Source of the DNA: Myxococcus landrumus
Lineage (GTDB): Bacteria; Myxococcota; Myxococcia; Myxococcales; Myxococcaceae
Length of the DNA: 64,000 nt
Direction: 5' to 3'
NCBI RefSeq assembly: GCF_017301635.1
Contig: NZ_CP071091.1
Location: 6,212,001 to 6,276,000, forward strand
In this document: positions 23,239 through 31,702 of the stretch, piece by piece
Layout of the letters: every line of letters starts with the position of its first letter
How positions within the stretch are numbered: the first letter of the stretch is position 1
Made by a program: the position numbers and the translations under genes
The notes under the pieces: generated by a model
The model's database searches: none
What the model was told of the DNA's origin: nothing
The model's input: the letters and a program-made list of their open reading frames with translations, nothing else

Positions 23239-24132
23239 TCAGTACTCGCCGCCGCCGTCGCCGTTGGACTGGAGCTCCTTGAGGGCCGCGTCCAGGTTGT
23301 TGGGCCAGCCCGCGCGCGTGGGCTTGGGGTCCTGCGAAGGCACGTACACCTCCGCCTGACCGTCCCCCAGCACGTTCACCCACGCGAGGACTCGCGTGGT
23401 GCCCGGCGTGGCCAGGGGGATGCGCACCATCCGGCGGACCTCGTTCGGCGTGCCCTCGAAGAGCGCGAGGTTGAGCGTGGCCAGGGTGTGGGCCTTGTCG
23501 CCGCTGGGCCAGTAGTTGGTCGCCACCAGGTAGACGCCCTTGGGGGGCGCGCGGTGGATGTAGAGGTACGGGCCATACGCGGGCTGGTCGAAGTCACCGC
23601 CCTGCGAGTTGAGGAAGAAGGTGCCGCCCGAGGGGCTGGATGTCTCGGCCCAGTACACGTGCGCCATGGACGAAATCTGCAGCGCCGAGTCCTTCACGCT
23701 GGTGTCCGTGGGCTCGTAGACGTGCAGGTCCGTGTACACGCCGTCGGTGTCGCTGGTGAGGATGACCTTGAAGGGGACGGGCGGAATCTGCGCGTAGCTG
23801 GTGGCCTGCGCGCGCGCCGTGCCGGCCTGGTTGGTGGCCATCACCGTGACGATGTTCTTGCCGCTGCCCGCGGGGAACTTGCGGCTGAAGCGCCCGTTGA
23901 AGGTGCGCATCAGGTAGCGGTCGCCGTTGATGGAGACGACCACGGGGTCGATGGTGTTGTCGCTGATGGTGCCCTCGACAAGCAGCATCCGGTCCACCGT
24001 CCAACCTCCGGTGGGGGCGCTGAGTTTCACGGTGGGCAGCGTCTTGCCCTTCCCGATGGGAACGCCCTGCTGGCGCGGGTTGGCGGCAGGGGGCGTCTGC
24101 GACAGCAGCAGGGCAAGGATGACGGAAAGCAT
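23239..24132 (-). CDS. DUF2135 protein (YfaP position), first gene of the macroglobulin operon
   Basis: Exported protein of 297 residues. The ATG at 24132 follows a GGAAG site and begins a short signal (LSVILALLLSQTPPA). Residues about 35-120 look like an Ig-like repeat (SINGDRYLMRTFNGRFSRKF). Residues about 125-290 match DUF2135: TDLHVYEP, GGTFFLNSQGGDFDQPAYGP and GVYLVATNYW, the usual D-L-x-V...P / GYGPE / GxYxVxVN pattern of the YfaP family. An upstream frame extension of 33 codons lacks a ribosome site. It is first in a same-strand run of six genes down to 13321, so the promoter lies in 24133-24371, shared with a divergent VOC gene. Function unknown; a secreted accessory of the macroglobulin system. 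Confidence 0.82.
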   Translation of the reverse strand: MLSVILALLLSQTPPAANPRQQGVPIGKGKTLPTVKLSAPTGGWTVDRMLLVEGTISDNTIDPVVVSINGDRYLMRTFNGRFSRKFPAGSGKNIVTVMATNQAGTARAQATSYAQIPPVPFKVILTSDTDGVYTDLHVYEPTDTSVKDSALQISSMAHVYWAETSSPSGGTFFLNSQGGDFDQPAYGPYLYIHRAPPKGVYLVATNYWPSGDKAHTLATLNLALFEGTPNEVRRMVRIPLATPGTTRVLAWVNVLGDGQAEVYVPSQDPKPTRAGWPNNLDAALKELQSNGDGGGEY

Positions 24133-24371
24133 CGCGCTTCCTTGAAGGAGAAAGGGGTCCAGCACGGGGGCCGGAGTGGGCCAGACTGCGCCCGATGCAC
24201 CTTCCTTTTCAAGTCGCCTGCCAATCGTCAATAGGAGCGGAACCCCGCGAAATCACGGCCGGGTGAGGGGCCTGGCGTGGGCCGTGAGCCACGCGGATGA
24301 AGCCAGGGCGAGGGTGGCCTGCCGCGATTAGAGTCCCGCCAGACTCGGGATTCGAGACAGGGGGGCAGGAC

Positions 24372-24743
24372 ATGATTCAAGGGATTGATCACATCCAACT
24401 CGCGATGCCTCGGGGCGAGGAGCCCAGGGCGCGGGCGTTCTACGGAGGCTTGTTGGGGCTGCGAGAAGTTCCCAAGCCCCCGGAGCTGGCGAAGCGGGGC
24501 GGGCTCTGGTTCGAGCTGGCCGACGGACGCGCCCTCCACCTGGGCGTGGAGGAGCCGTTCCTCCCCGCGAAGAAGGCGCACCCCGGCTTTCGGGCGACGG
24601 AGCTGGATGCGCTGGGGGCACGGCTGCTCGGGGCGGAATGCGTGGTGACCTGGGACTCCTCGGTGCCGGGGGTTCGCCGGTTCCACAGCGCGGACCCGTT
24701 CGGGAACCGGTTGGAGTTCCAGGAGCAGTCAGCCGAGCGCTAG
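24372..24743 (+). CDS. VOC (glyoxalase/bleomycin-resistance) family protein
   Basis: A single-module VOC protein of 123 residues. It starts MIQGIDHIQLAM, with the first metal-ligand-type His at residue 7, and has the family's GLLGLREVPKP helix, ADGRALHLGVEE and the closing block FHSADPFGNRLEF with the usual C-terminal Glu. One betaalphabetabetabeta module pair suggests a homodimer with two metal sites. The GGGGG-rich stretch before the ATG serves as ribosome site. Members include glyoxalase I, dioxygenases, fosfomycin and bleomycin resistance proteins; nothing here points to one substrate. It is divergent from the macroglobulin operon. Confidence 0.85.
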   Translation: MIQGIDHIQLAMPRGEEPRARAFYGGLLGLREVPKPPELAKRGGLWFELADGRALHLGVEEPFLPAKKAHPGFRATELDALGARLLGAECVVTWDSSVPGVRRFHSADPFGNRLEFQEQSAER

Positions 24744-24788
24744 CGGTGGAGGTCGCTGCCTGCCTGGCGGGTTCTGTATGTTCCCGCC

Positions 24789-25271
24789 ATGCGCATCCGG
24801 AGAGCCGAGGCGGGTGACACCGCTGGAATTGCAGCCATCATCCTCCCCACCATCCGCGAAGGCACGACGTACGCGCTCGACGCGGACATGAGCGAGGCGG
24901 CCGCGCTGGCCTATTGGATGAGCCCGGACAAGGAGACGTTCGTCGCGGAGGAGGACGGGGTCATCCTCGGCACCTACTTCATCCGTCCGAACCAGGCGGG
25001 TGGCGGGAAGCACGTCTGCAACTGCGGCTACATGACGAGCAGGGCCGCGACGGGCCGAGGCATCGCGCGCCTCATGTGCGCGCACTCGTTGGAGCACGCG
25101 CGCTCGCGTGGCTATCGCGCCATGCAGTTCAACTTCGTCGTCAGCACGAACGAGCGCGCCGTGAAGCTCTGGCAGGCGCTGGGCTTCGCCATCGTCGGGC
25201 GCCTGCCGCTCGCGTTCCATCATCCGACCGCGGGCGATGTCGATGCACTCGTGATGCACCAGCATCTCTGA
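24789..25271 (+). CDS. GNAT-family N-acetyltransferase
   Basis: Acetyl-CoA-dependent N-acetyltransferase of 160 residues. It opens MRIRRAEAGDTAGIAAI, the beta1-alpha1 start typical of GNATs. Motif A is ATGRGIARLMCAHSLEHAR (the RGxGxG/A pyrophosphate loop, here GRGIAR), and motif B lies in NERAVKLWQALGFAIVGRLP, the common GF.xVG ending. It lies 45 bases after the VOC gene on the same strand and may be co-transcribed. Substrate unknown; similar proteins acetylate small amines, antibiotics or amino acids. Confidence 0.9.
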   Translation: MRIRRAEAGDTAGIAAIILPTIREGTTYALDADMSEAAALAYWMSPDKETFVAEEDGVILGTYFIRPNQAGGGKHVCNCGYMTSRAATGRGIARLMCAHSLEHARSRGYRAMQFNFVVSTNERAVKLWQALGFAIVGRLPLAFHHPTAGDVDALVMHQHL

Positions 25272-25297
25272 TTCATGTTTGCGCGTCCCTGGCTCTA

Positions 25298-26689
25298 TCA
25301 GGCTTCGGTCACGTCCTGGAGCTTCCAGGAGCCATCGAGGCTCGCGGGCTCGGGGCCGTAGATTCGGAAGTAGAGGAAGAAGCCTGTCCCGGGGGCGGTC
25401 TGTATCCACTGCTGTTCCAGGCCAGCGGGAGGGTTGGGGCCGAAGCGCAGCTCGATGGAGCCATCCGGGCCGGGTTGGAAGCGGGTCTGGAGCGAGCCGA
25501 GCACGGCCTTGTCCTGAGGTGTCTGCACCTGCGAGCGCGTCCTGGCGTCGTAGGCGGTGACGGACCAGAACATCTTCGCGGGGACGGGCTGGGGGACGAC
25601 GAGCTTGTAGTTCTTGCCGCCGTCCAGGTAGTCGCCGCGCTGGTCGCGGGCGGCGAGGAAGTAGATGGAGCCGACGCCCGCCTGCCGTCGGAACATGGCG
25701 GGTGAGGCGACGATGGCCTGGACGAACCAGCGGTCCCGGGCCTGGAGGTCCAGGTACTCGGGGGTCTCGAAGTTGGCGTCGTCGACAATCAAGCCAATCC
25801 ATTCCCAGCGACGGTCTGGCCAGACGACGCGGTCGGGGCGCTGGCTGGCGAAGCCCTCCACGCGCATCTGCTCCAGGGCGAAGCTGGCGGCGCGCTCCAG
25901 GACGGTGCGCATGCGCTCATCGGGGGCGAAGGGTTTTCCCTTGGCCACGCCGAGTGCCGCGAGTGCGCCGTACATGGGGCGGAACTCGTCGAGCGCGGGC
26001 TCGGCGTTGATGATGGAATGGAGTCGCCGCCAATACTCGAGATTGTTCTCCCAGCGCAGCGGGGTGGCGTCGAGCGCGCGGGTGGAGCCATCGACGTAGG
26101 GGAGCACGGCGGCGGGGTTCGAGAGGGGATGGACCTTCACCTCGCGGAGCGCGTCGAGTGCTCCGGCGACATCTCCTCCGACGGGGAGCGCGCGGATGGC
26201 GATGAGGGCCTTGTACGTGTCGCAGCGGGCAACGTGGTAGCCGGAGGGCGTGGCGCCGGAGAAGCCGGGAGGGAGGACGAGGTACTTGCCGCCCTTGCCG
26301 GCATCGGGGCCGGGGATGCCCATGTCGACGACCCAGCGTTGGTGGTGGTCATTGACCAGGGCGATGAAGGGACCGGGAGGGATGTCGATGACGACGGGGC
26401 CCATGGCCTTGAGGTCGAGGGCGCCGGAGACATAGGGCGTATCGGAGTTCGCGGTGAAGGCGAGGTGGCGAGGCCCCGCGGCGAGCACCATGAGGGCCTT
26501 GCCATCTTCGAGGCCGGCTTCACGGTTGCCATTGAAGATGCCCTCCATGGAGACGGAGGGATAGAAGAAGCGGTAGGTCTCGACGGCGCGTTGGAAGTCC
26601 TGCTCGTCGTAGATGCTCCGCGCGGTATCGGGCGTGGGGAAGGAGTGCTCGAAGGCGTGGTGCTCGGAGGTCGGAATCTGAAGGGCCAT
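25298..26689 (-). CDS. DUF1254/DUF1214 domain protein
   Basis: A 463-residue protein with the DUF1254 domain at the N-terminal half (ETYRFFYPSVSMEGIFN, ANSDTPYVSGALDLKAMGPVVIDIP, HHQRWVVDMG) and DUF1214 at the C-terminus (RGDYLDGGKNYKLVVPQPVPAKMFWSVTAYDARTRS, then GSIELRFGP, FFLYFRIYGPE). The two domains usually occur together as here. Function is not established; members are often exported, but I see no signal peptide with the chosen start at 26689 (ribosome site GGAG about ten bases upstream). A longer frame of 98 extra codons runs upstream but is Pro/Arg-rich and lacks support. Confidence 0.85.
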   Translation of the reverse strand: MALQIPTSEHHAFEHSFPTPDTARSIYDEQDFQRAVETYRFFYPSVSMEGIFNGNREAGLEDGKALMVLAAGPRHLAFTANSDTPYVSGALDLKAMGPVVIDIPPGPFIALVNDHHQRWVVDMGIPGPDAGKGGKYLVLPPGFSGATPSGYHVARCDTYKALIAIRALPVGGDVAGALDALREVKVHPLSNPAAVLPYVDGSTRALDATPLRWENNLEYWRRLHSIINAEPALDEFRPMYGALAALGVAKGKPFAPDERMRTVLERAASFALEQMRVEGFASQRPDRVVWPDRRWEWIGLIVDDANFETPEYLDLQARDRWFVQAIVASPAMFRRQAGVGSIYFLAARDQRGDYLDGGKNYKLVVPQPVPAKMFWSVTAYDARTRSQVQTPQDKAVLGSLQTRFQPGPDGSIELRFGPNPPAGLEQQWIQTAPGTGFFLYFRIYGPEPASLDGSWKLQDVTEA

Positions 26690-27009
26690 GGGGGTTTGTC
26701 TCCAGGGCCAAGGTGGAGACGGTGCCTCGCGGTGTGCAAGACGCCGGAGGCGGGGACATCGAGCAGGCGAAGGACCGCACGGCCGAGCACCGAGACGTGG
26801 CGACATCGGGACCACCCATCCAGCCCTGAGCCTGAGCAAAGCCACGCGGAACGCATCGCCCGCACTGCTCACGCTGAACGGATGCGGCACGACTGTACTC
26901 ATTCGTGCCGGGAGCGTGGATTCACGCAGGGAAACCGGTGGGTGTGCTCGCATCGCGTGCAGTAACCTGCATCGCCGAGACACCTCCCCGCAGTCTCCCA
27001 GAGTCTTCC
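26690..27009. promoter_or_regulatory. Divergent intergenic region with inverted repeat
   Basis: 320 bases between the DUF1254 gene (minus) and the cupin gene (plus). It holds a perfect 8-bp inverted repeat, CGGCACGA (26885-26892) and TCGTGCCG (26903-26910), ten bases apart, about 100 bases upstream of the cupin start. It could be a dimeric regulator site. Nothing else recognised. Confidence 0.4.
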
Positions 27010-27372
27010 ATGCCGACCCTGATTCCCACGCCCATGCGCGTGACGGCCGTGGGCAACAAGCCCAAGCTCATCCACGAGTACGTCGGAAAGGCCACCACCA
27101 AGACCTCCGACGTCAGCGTCGCTCACATGACCAGCCCCGGCGGCTGGCTGGAGCCCGGCCAGACGCCCGAGTTCAAGGAAATCACCCTCGTCCTCTCCGG
27201 CGTCCTCCGCGTCGAACACAAGAACGGCTTCCTCGACGTCCACGGCGGCCAGTCCGTCATCTGCGAGCCCGGCGAATGGGTCCGCTACAGCACCCCCGAA
27301 CCCGAGGGCGCTGAATACGTCGCCATCTGCCTCCCCGCCTTCTCCCCCAGCACCGTCCACCGCGACGAATAG
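27010..27372 (+). CDS. Small cupin-domain protein
   Basis: A 120-residue single cupin. The barrel motifs are PGGWLEPGQTPEFKEITLVLSG (motif 1, the usual G-x5-HxH-x3-4-E region, with Glu and Thr at positions normally His) and GQSVICEPGEWVRYS (motif 2, PxG-x5-H, with Arg/Tyr replacing His). Metal ligands are therefore only partly conserved and it may be non-metal or bind metal differently. The sequence style is that of the EutQ-like or ethanolamine-type cupins. The start at 27010 was chosen because the first barrel strand begins soon after; a frame extension upstream has no ribosome site. Confidence 0.75.
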   Translation: MPTLIPTPMRVTAVGNKPKLIHEYVGKATTKTSDVSVAHMTSPGGWLEPGQTPEFKEITLVLSGVLRVEHKNGFLDVHGGQSVICEPGEWVRYSTPEPEGAEYVAICLPAFSPSTVHRDE

Positions 27373-27387
27373 GCACGCAGCACCAGC

Positions 27388-28998
27388 TCAGCTCGCGTTC
27401 ACCACCGTCACGAAATACTCGCGCAGCGCGCGGAACAGCCGCTGCGTCACCCGCTCGTACCAGGCCTGGTCCTCGTCGGACTCGAAGAACTCGTCATTCC
27501 ACGAGCCCATCCCTCCAAAGACATCCGCCACCGAGCACGCCACCAACCCCCTCAGCCGCTCCTCCGATGAGGGGAACACCTGGAACAACGCCAGCAACCC
27601 CATGCGGCGCTCGAACGCCTCCCACGCCCTCTCCCCCAGCTCCGCCCCTCGGAACACCTCGCGCACCGCCGCCAGCCGCTCCGACGTGGCCTCGCCAAGC
27701 TGGAAGCCCGTCCCCTCCAGGACGACGCGCGCCAACCGGAACGCCTCCACGAAGAGCGACCCCTTGCGCTGCGCGAAGTCCTCCGCCTCCCGCAAGCTCT
27801 GCAACAACTCCGCGCGCGTGTCCGGCGTCCCTCGCGGCGACAACAGCGGCGAACGCGCCACCTTCAACGCGTTGAACACATACACCTGATAGCCCGAGTG
27901 ATTCGGCACCAGCCGCAGCCGCTCCCGCTCCGGAATCAACCCCGGGTCCTTCTCCCGCTCCTCCTTCGTCGGCCCCGCCGTGCTCACCCGCTCCCGCAAC
28001 GACTCGGGAACCACGAGCTCCGCGCCATGCGCCTTGCAGCACATCTGGAGCTCCTCCATCAGGTTCCCCGAGGGAATCCCTTGCAACGCCGGCCCCTCCG
28101 CCGTCTTCAAGAACTCCCGCAATGACTCGGCCGTGTACGGCGCCGCGCCCTCGCCCTGGAACCGGTTGAGGTTCTCCGCCGCGCGCCTCCAGATGTCCTC
28201 CGCGAAGGGCTGCGCCTCCACCAACGCCACGAAGTCCCGCCCGAAGTCCTCTCCCGACACGTACACCCGCTCGTCCGACGGAACGAACTCCGCCAGCCGC
28301 TCCGGCGGCAACAGGCTCCGCTCGAAGTCATCCGGGTCCAACGTCTGGAAGAAGGAACGGAAGTCCTCGGCAATCACCACCGTCCGGCCACCGCGCAGCA
28401 CCGCGGCCTGCAGCTCCCGCAGCAAGTCGCTCCCCACCAGGTCGAACACCGCCGCGCCCTCGCGAGAGCACAGATAGGTCCCCACCTGTCCCGGAGAGAC
28501 CGCGGGACGCTGGTTCATCAGATTGGAGTCCGTGATGACATGTGAGAGCGCCTCCATCACCCGCTCCACGCCCGGCTGCGCCCGCGCGAAGTCCACGAAC
28601 TGCCGCGAGGTGATGAGCGACGAGCCGCTGAACCCCACCTCCAACTGGTACAGGCTCGCACCGCGCTGCGTGCGCACATCCAGCACCAGCGCCTCCGAGT
28701 TCGCGAAGGCCGCGGACACGTAGTCCGGCAGCTCCCCAGGGCCCATGCCGCCCAGGTCCATGGCGCGGACGCTCACCAGCCCCTCGCCGTCCAGCACCTC
28801 GCGCCAGGACTCCAGCGACAGCTCCTGCCCCTCCCGCGTCCGCGCGCCCACCGAGAAAGTCCCCGGGACTTCCAACAGCCGCAGCGTCCACCCCGACCCC
28901 AGCTCCGTCTCCACCCGCGTCAGCACGTCCAACCACCGCTCCCGCTCCACGCGGAGCAACGAGACGGTCAACGCCAGCACCAGGTCATCCAGCTTCAT
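27388..28998 (-). CDS. Large protein of unknown function
   Basis: A 536-residue acidic, soluble protein with no signal peptide or membrane segment and good myxobacterial codon use. I recognise no full domain. Residues about 85-110 (DYVSAAFANSEALVLDVRTQRGAS) resemble the ALILDLRxNxGG core strand of S41 tail-specific proteases, but the S41 catalytic Ser/Lys blocks are not seen, so this may be coincidence. The C-terminal 200 residues are helical and leucine-rich. Its stop lies 15 bases past the cupin gene (convergent) and it starts 12 bases after the DUF1579 gene's stop on the same strand, so those two may form an operon. Confidence 0.7.
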   Translation of the reverse strand: MKLDDLVLALTVSLLRVERERWLDVLTRVETELGSGWTLRLLEVPGTFSVGARTREGQELSLESWREVLDGEGLVSVRAMDLGGMGPGELPDYVSAAFANSEALVLDVRTQRGASLYQLEVGFSGSSLITSRQFVDFARAQPGVERVMEALSHVITDSNLMNQRPAVSPGQVGTYLCSREGAAVFDLVGSDLLRELQAAVLRGGRTVVIAEDFRSFFQTLDPDDFERSLLPPERLAEFVPSDERVYVSGEDFGRDFVALVEAQPFAEDIWRRAAENLNRFQGEGAAPYTAESLREFLKTAEGPALQGIPSGNLMEELQMCCKAHGAELVVPESLRERVSTAGPTKEEREKDPGLIPERERLRLVPNHSGYQVYVFNALKVARSPLLSPRGTPDTRAELLQSLREAEDFAQRKGSLFVEAFRLARVVLEGTGFQLGEATSERLAAVREVFRGAELGERAWEAFERRMGLLALFQVFPSSEERLRGLVACSVADVFGGMGSWNDEFFESDEDQAWYERVTQRLFRALREYFVTVVNAS

Positions 28999-29010
28999 GC
29001 GCGTCCCCGG

Positions 29011-29559
29011 CTACGCCTCTCGGCGCCGCGTCAGGCGAGTCTCCACCGCTCGGTCCTCACGACCCTCCGGCGAGATGTTGAAGGACTCGAGCACCAGCGT
29101 GTCCGCGTCTGGCTGATGAATCACCGTGCGCCACCCCCACCGTTGCGACTGCGTGACGCCGTGCTCATCACAGGCGCCCGCCGCGTAGCTGCCCAGCACG
29201 GACACGCGCCCGTCCTCCCGAGGCGCCCCCGTGGAGACCATCATGTTCGCGCTCATGTGGAAGCTGTCCACCCACGCCACGGTGAACTGCTTCTCCATGA
29301 CATCGAAGCCCACGATGAGCTGCCCCGCATGCGGCTGGCCCATGGCCGTGGAGTGATAGTCCCAGCGCACGAAGCGCCCGCCGAGCAGCCCCTCGACACA
29401 CGCTTGGGTCCGCGACTCCTCGGGAGCACCGGACGGGTCGAACCACGTCCGCGTGGGCCCCTCCCAGCGCCCTACCCACCGGTTCAGCAGACGATGCTCG
29501 GCCCCAGAATCAAACGCCGCCGTGGGCGCGTTCGTCGCGTTCCAGTCCTGGCTCATCAT
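29011..29559 (-). CDS. DUF1579-like protein
   Basis: A protein of about 182 residues related to the DUF1579 family, lipocalin-like beta-barrels of unknown function. Typical blocks are HRLLNRWVGRWEGPTRTWFDPSG, CVEGLLGGRFVRWDYHSTAMGQPHAGQLIVGFDVMEKQFTVAWVDSFH and LVLESFNISPEGRED, near the expected 160-190 residue length. The start is one of two adjacent ATGs (29559/29556) with a weak GAAG site. It is probably the first gene of a two-gene unit with the 27388-28998 protein. Such proteins are sometimes small-ligand binders, but no ligand can be named. Confidence 0.8.
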   Translation of the reverse strand: MMSQDWNATNAPTAAFDSGAEHRLLNRWVGRWEGPTRTWFDPSGAPEESRTQACVEGLLGGRFVRWDYHSTAMGQPHAGQLIVGFDVMEKQFTVAWVDSFHMSANMMVSTGAPREDGRVSVLGSYAAGACDEHGVTQSQRWGWRTVIHQPDADTLVLESFNISPEGREDRAVETRLTRRREA

Positions 29560-29644
29560 CACTTCGTAGCCCCGAGCCCCCTCCCCTGTCACCCCCAAGC
29601 CGCGTGACGCGTGCCATCATCCGCCCGCAGAAGGAGTCCACACC

Positions 29645-30676
29645 GTGAGCACCCGCGCCACCACCCCCGCCGAGCTGATTTCCGGTCTGCTCGAACAGTT
29701 CGCCACCGAGGGAATCCCGGTGCCCGCGCCGCCCTCGCCGGCCTCCGCCCTCGAGGCCGCGAGCGCCCTCTTCACCCTCGCCGCGCGGAGCCAGACGCAC
29801 GTGTTCTCCGTGTGGTCGGACGTCGAGGGGGAGGAGACCGTCGCGGGCGCCTCGTTCTTCATCCTCCGCCCGGAGGCTCCCGGACACGAGGGCCTGCTAG
29901 GACAGGACCGGCAGGCCGTCCGCCAGCCGCTCACTCCGGAGCTGTACGCGTCGATGAGCCAGGCGCTCGCCACCTTCACGCGACGAGGCCATGACGCCGC
30001 CCGCCCGGCGCGAGGCACCGTGGTGGCAACAGGCGAGGTCCACTTCGTGGTGACCTTCCAGGAAGGCTCCGCCAGTTCCACCATCGCCGCCTACGCGCGC
30101 GACGAGAAGCTCCGCGCGGCGCAGCCTCCGTTCTCCACCTTGCTGAACCTGGGCGCACAAGAGGCCGCGTTCCTCACCGAGCGCTTCCTGCGTCTCGACA
30201 CCCTGTTCCAGGGTCGACCGGTGGTGTTCTCCGGTGAGCGAGGCTCGGGGCGGAGCACCTCGCTCCACGCGGCGCTGGAGGCGCTCCCGGACTTCACGAA
30301 CACGCTGGCCGCGCTCGAACATCCGCGCGCGGTGGACGCGAGGTTCGGCACGGTGCGGGTGGGCGACGGCACGACGCTCACCCAGGCGCTGCGCGCGTTC
30401 CTCCGACAGGACCCGGACGTGGTGGTGGCGGACGAGCCTCGCACCGCCGAGGACCTCCAGATTCTCCTCCACTCCAACTTCACCGGCCACGCGACCGTGT
30501 TCACCCTCGAAGCCACGAGCCCCGAGGCCGCGCTCGCGAAGCTGCGCGAGGCCCTGCCCGAAGCCCCCGTGGCGCCCCTCATCCTCCACCACACGCGAGA
30601 TGAGTCCACCGGGCAGACCGAACGCTCGCTCCACACCGTCACGCAGGAGGGCCACGTGCAGGCGTGGAGTCCTTGA
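29645..30676 (+). CDS. Degenerate type II/IV secretion ATPase-like protein (GspE/PilT fold)
   Basis: A 343-residue protein with GTG start and a textbook AAGGAG ribosome site. The C-terminal half (about 160-340) follows the GspE/PilB/PilT ATPase core: Walker A-like SGERGSGRST (196-205) with Arg203 in place of the essential Lys, and the region ALRAFLRQDPDVVVADEPRT...LLHSNFTGHATVFTLEA (249-290), which is the secretion-ATPase Walker B plus His-box block (normally LRQDPDV...GEIRD...TGHLVLSTLH), with GEIRD changed to DEPRT. The N-terminal half is unrelated to the usual N-domains. It stands apart from any pilus or secretion cluster. It may be an inactive regulator of a pilus or secretion motor (inference); residual ATP binding is possible. 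Confidence 0.72.
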   Translation: MSTRATTPAELISGLLEQFATEGIPVPAPPSPASALEAASALFTLAARSQTHVFSVWSDVEGEETVAGASFFILRPEAPGHEGLLGQDRQAVRQPLTPELYASMSQALATFTRRGHDAARPARGTVVATGEVHFVVTFQEGSASSTIAAYARDEKLRAAQPPFSTLLNLGAQEAAFLTERFLRLDTLFQGRPVVFSGERGSGRSTSLHAALEALPDFTNTLAALEHPRAVDARFGTVRVGDGTTLTQALRAFLRQDPDVVVADEPRTAEDLQILLHSNFTGHATVFTLEATSPEAALAKLREALPEAPVAPLILHHTRDESTGQTERSLHTVTQEGHVQAWSP

Positions 30677-30850
30677 GCACGCCACACGCGATGCCTCCCA
30701 CCCAACACCCGCGTCGCGAACTGAGCACCGCCGCACCGCCCCCGGGGATATGAACCCTTCCCGGATGCCATTGCCGCCACTAACACCTTCACAGGTGAGT
30801 GGGGCGCCCCGCGAGACAAGTGTCACCGCGGGCGCAAGGGGGGGTAGTGC

Positions 30851-31702
30851 ATGCCTGACGCACGTCCGAAGGACGGCTCCGCCGAGCCGAGGCTTTTCAA
30901 CTCCATCCTCCACGCGAGTGCCCGTGAAGCCAGGGACCTGACGCGCACCTGCGGCGTCGTCCCGCTCATCGTCACCCTTCATGCCCTCCTGCTCATCGGC
31001 CTGAACGCCTACTGGCAAGGAGCGTCGCGCTCCACCGTTCACACCGACCCCACGGACTCCGCCCTCGTCCTCCGCTTGCTCTCCTCCGCGCCCCCACCAC
31101 CCCCCGCGCCCGCCGCCACCACCACCTCCGTGCCTCATCGCACCACGGCCCAGCGCGCGCGGCCCTTCCCGCATCCCCGCCCCACCCAGACACCACTCGC
31201 GACCTCCTTCCCGATAGAGGACCCTCCAGGCGCCACCGCGCTCGAAGACCCCTCGTCCCACTCCTCCGAGAATCCAGGCGGCGTGACGGGCGGCGTGACA
31301 GGCGGTGTCACGGGCGGAGTCATCGGTGGACTGCTGAGCAACGTGCTCGCCGCCAGCAGCGCGGGCCTCCTCCCCGTCGTCAAGCCCGCCCCATCACTTG
31401 ATGAACCCACCGCCGACGAGCTGGATTACCTCCGGATGATGTTGCGAGACCGCTTCGAGAACCTGCCCTATCCCGAAGAGGCCGAAGCCGCCGGCATCGA
31501 AGGACTCGTCGGCCTGGCCATCACCGTGGGCACCCGAGGCCAGTTGCTCGGGCTTTCCCTGGTGGGGACCTGTCCCCACTCGCTCCTCTGCGACGCCGCG
31601 ATGAAGGCCGTGCGCGAGGCGGCCCCCTTCCCGCCTCCCCCTCCCGCGCTCGGCTCCCGCGTCTCCGTGGTCCTGCCCTTCCGCTATCGCATCATCCGCT
31701 AG
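30851..31702 (+). CDS. TonB-like energy transducer with Gly-Val-Thr repeat
   Basis: A 283-residue TonB-family protein. One N-terminal membrane helix (about 36-54, VVPLIVTLHALLLIGLNAY), a Pro-rich periplasmic span (APPPPPAPAA; PHPRPTQTP), a tandem Gly-Gly-Val-Thr repeat (about 143-158), and a C-terminal TonB domain (about 200-280: YPEEAEAAGIEGLVGLAITVGTRGQL...CDAAMKAVREAAPFPPPP). This matches the PxYPxxAxxxGxxGxVxVxxxVxxxGxv pattern. It would couple the proton-motive force to an outer membrane receptor, but no ExbB/ExbD or receptor is adjacent. The N-terminus lacks the SxxH motif of classical TonB at the usual place, though TLHALLL holds a His. Its end overlaps the convergent gene's end by four bases. 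Confidence 0.85.
   Translation: MPDARPKDGSAEPRLFNSILHASAREARDLTRTCGVVPLIVTLHALLLIGLNAYWQGASRSTVHTDPTDSALVLRLLSSAPPPPPAPAATTTSVPHRTTAQRARPFPHPRPTQTPLATSFPIEDPPGATALEDPSSHSSENPGGVTGGVTGGVTGGVIGGLLSNVLAASSAGLLPVVKPAPSLDEPTADELDYLRMMLRDRFENLPYPEEAEAAGIEGLVGLAITVGTRGQLLGLSLVGTCPHSLLCDAAMKAVREAAPFPPPPPALGSRVSVVLPFRYRIIR
31279..31334 (+). repeat. Short tandem repeat inside the TonB-like gene
   Basis: Four imperfect 12-base units (consensus GGCGGCGTGACG) encode GGVT-GGVT-GGVT-GGVI in the periplasmic linker. The units differ at third positions. Copy number could vary between strains and alter linker length. Confidence 0.75.

Noticed and set aside
27388-28998. Calling the 536-residue protein an S41 protease
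   Set aside because: Only one strand resembles S41 and the catalytic Ser/Lys blocks are absent, so no function is assigned.
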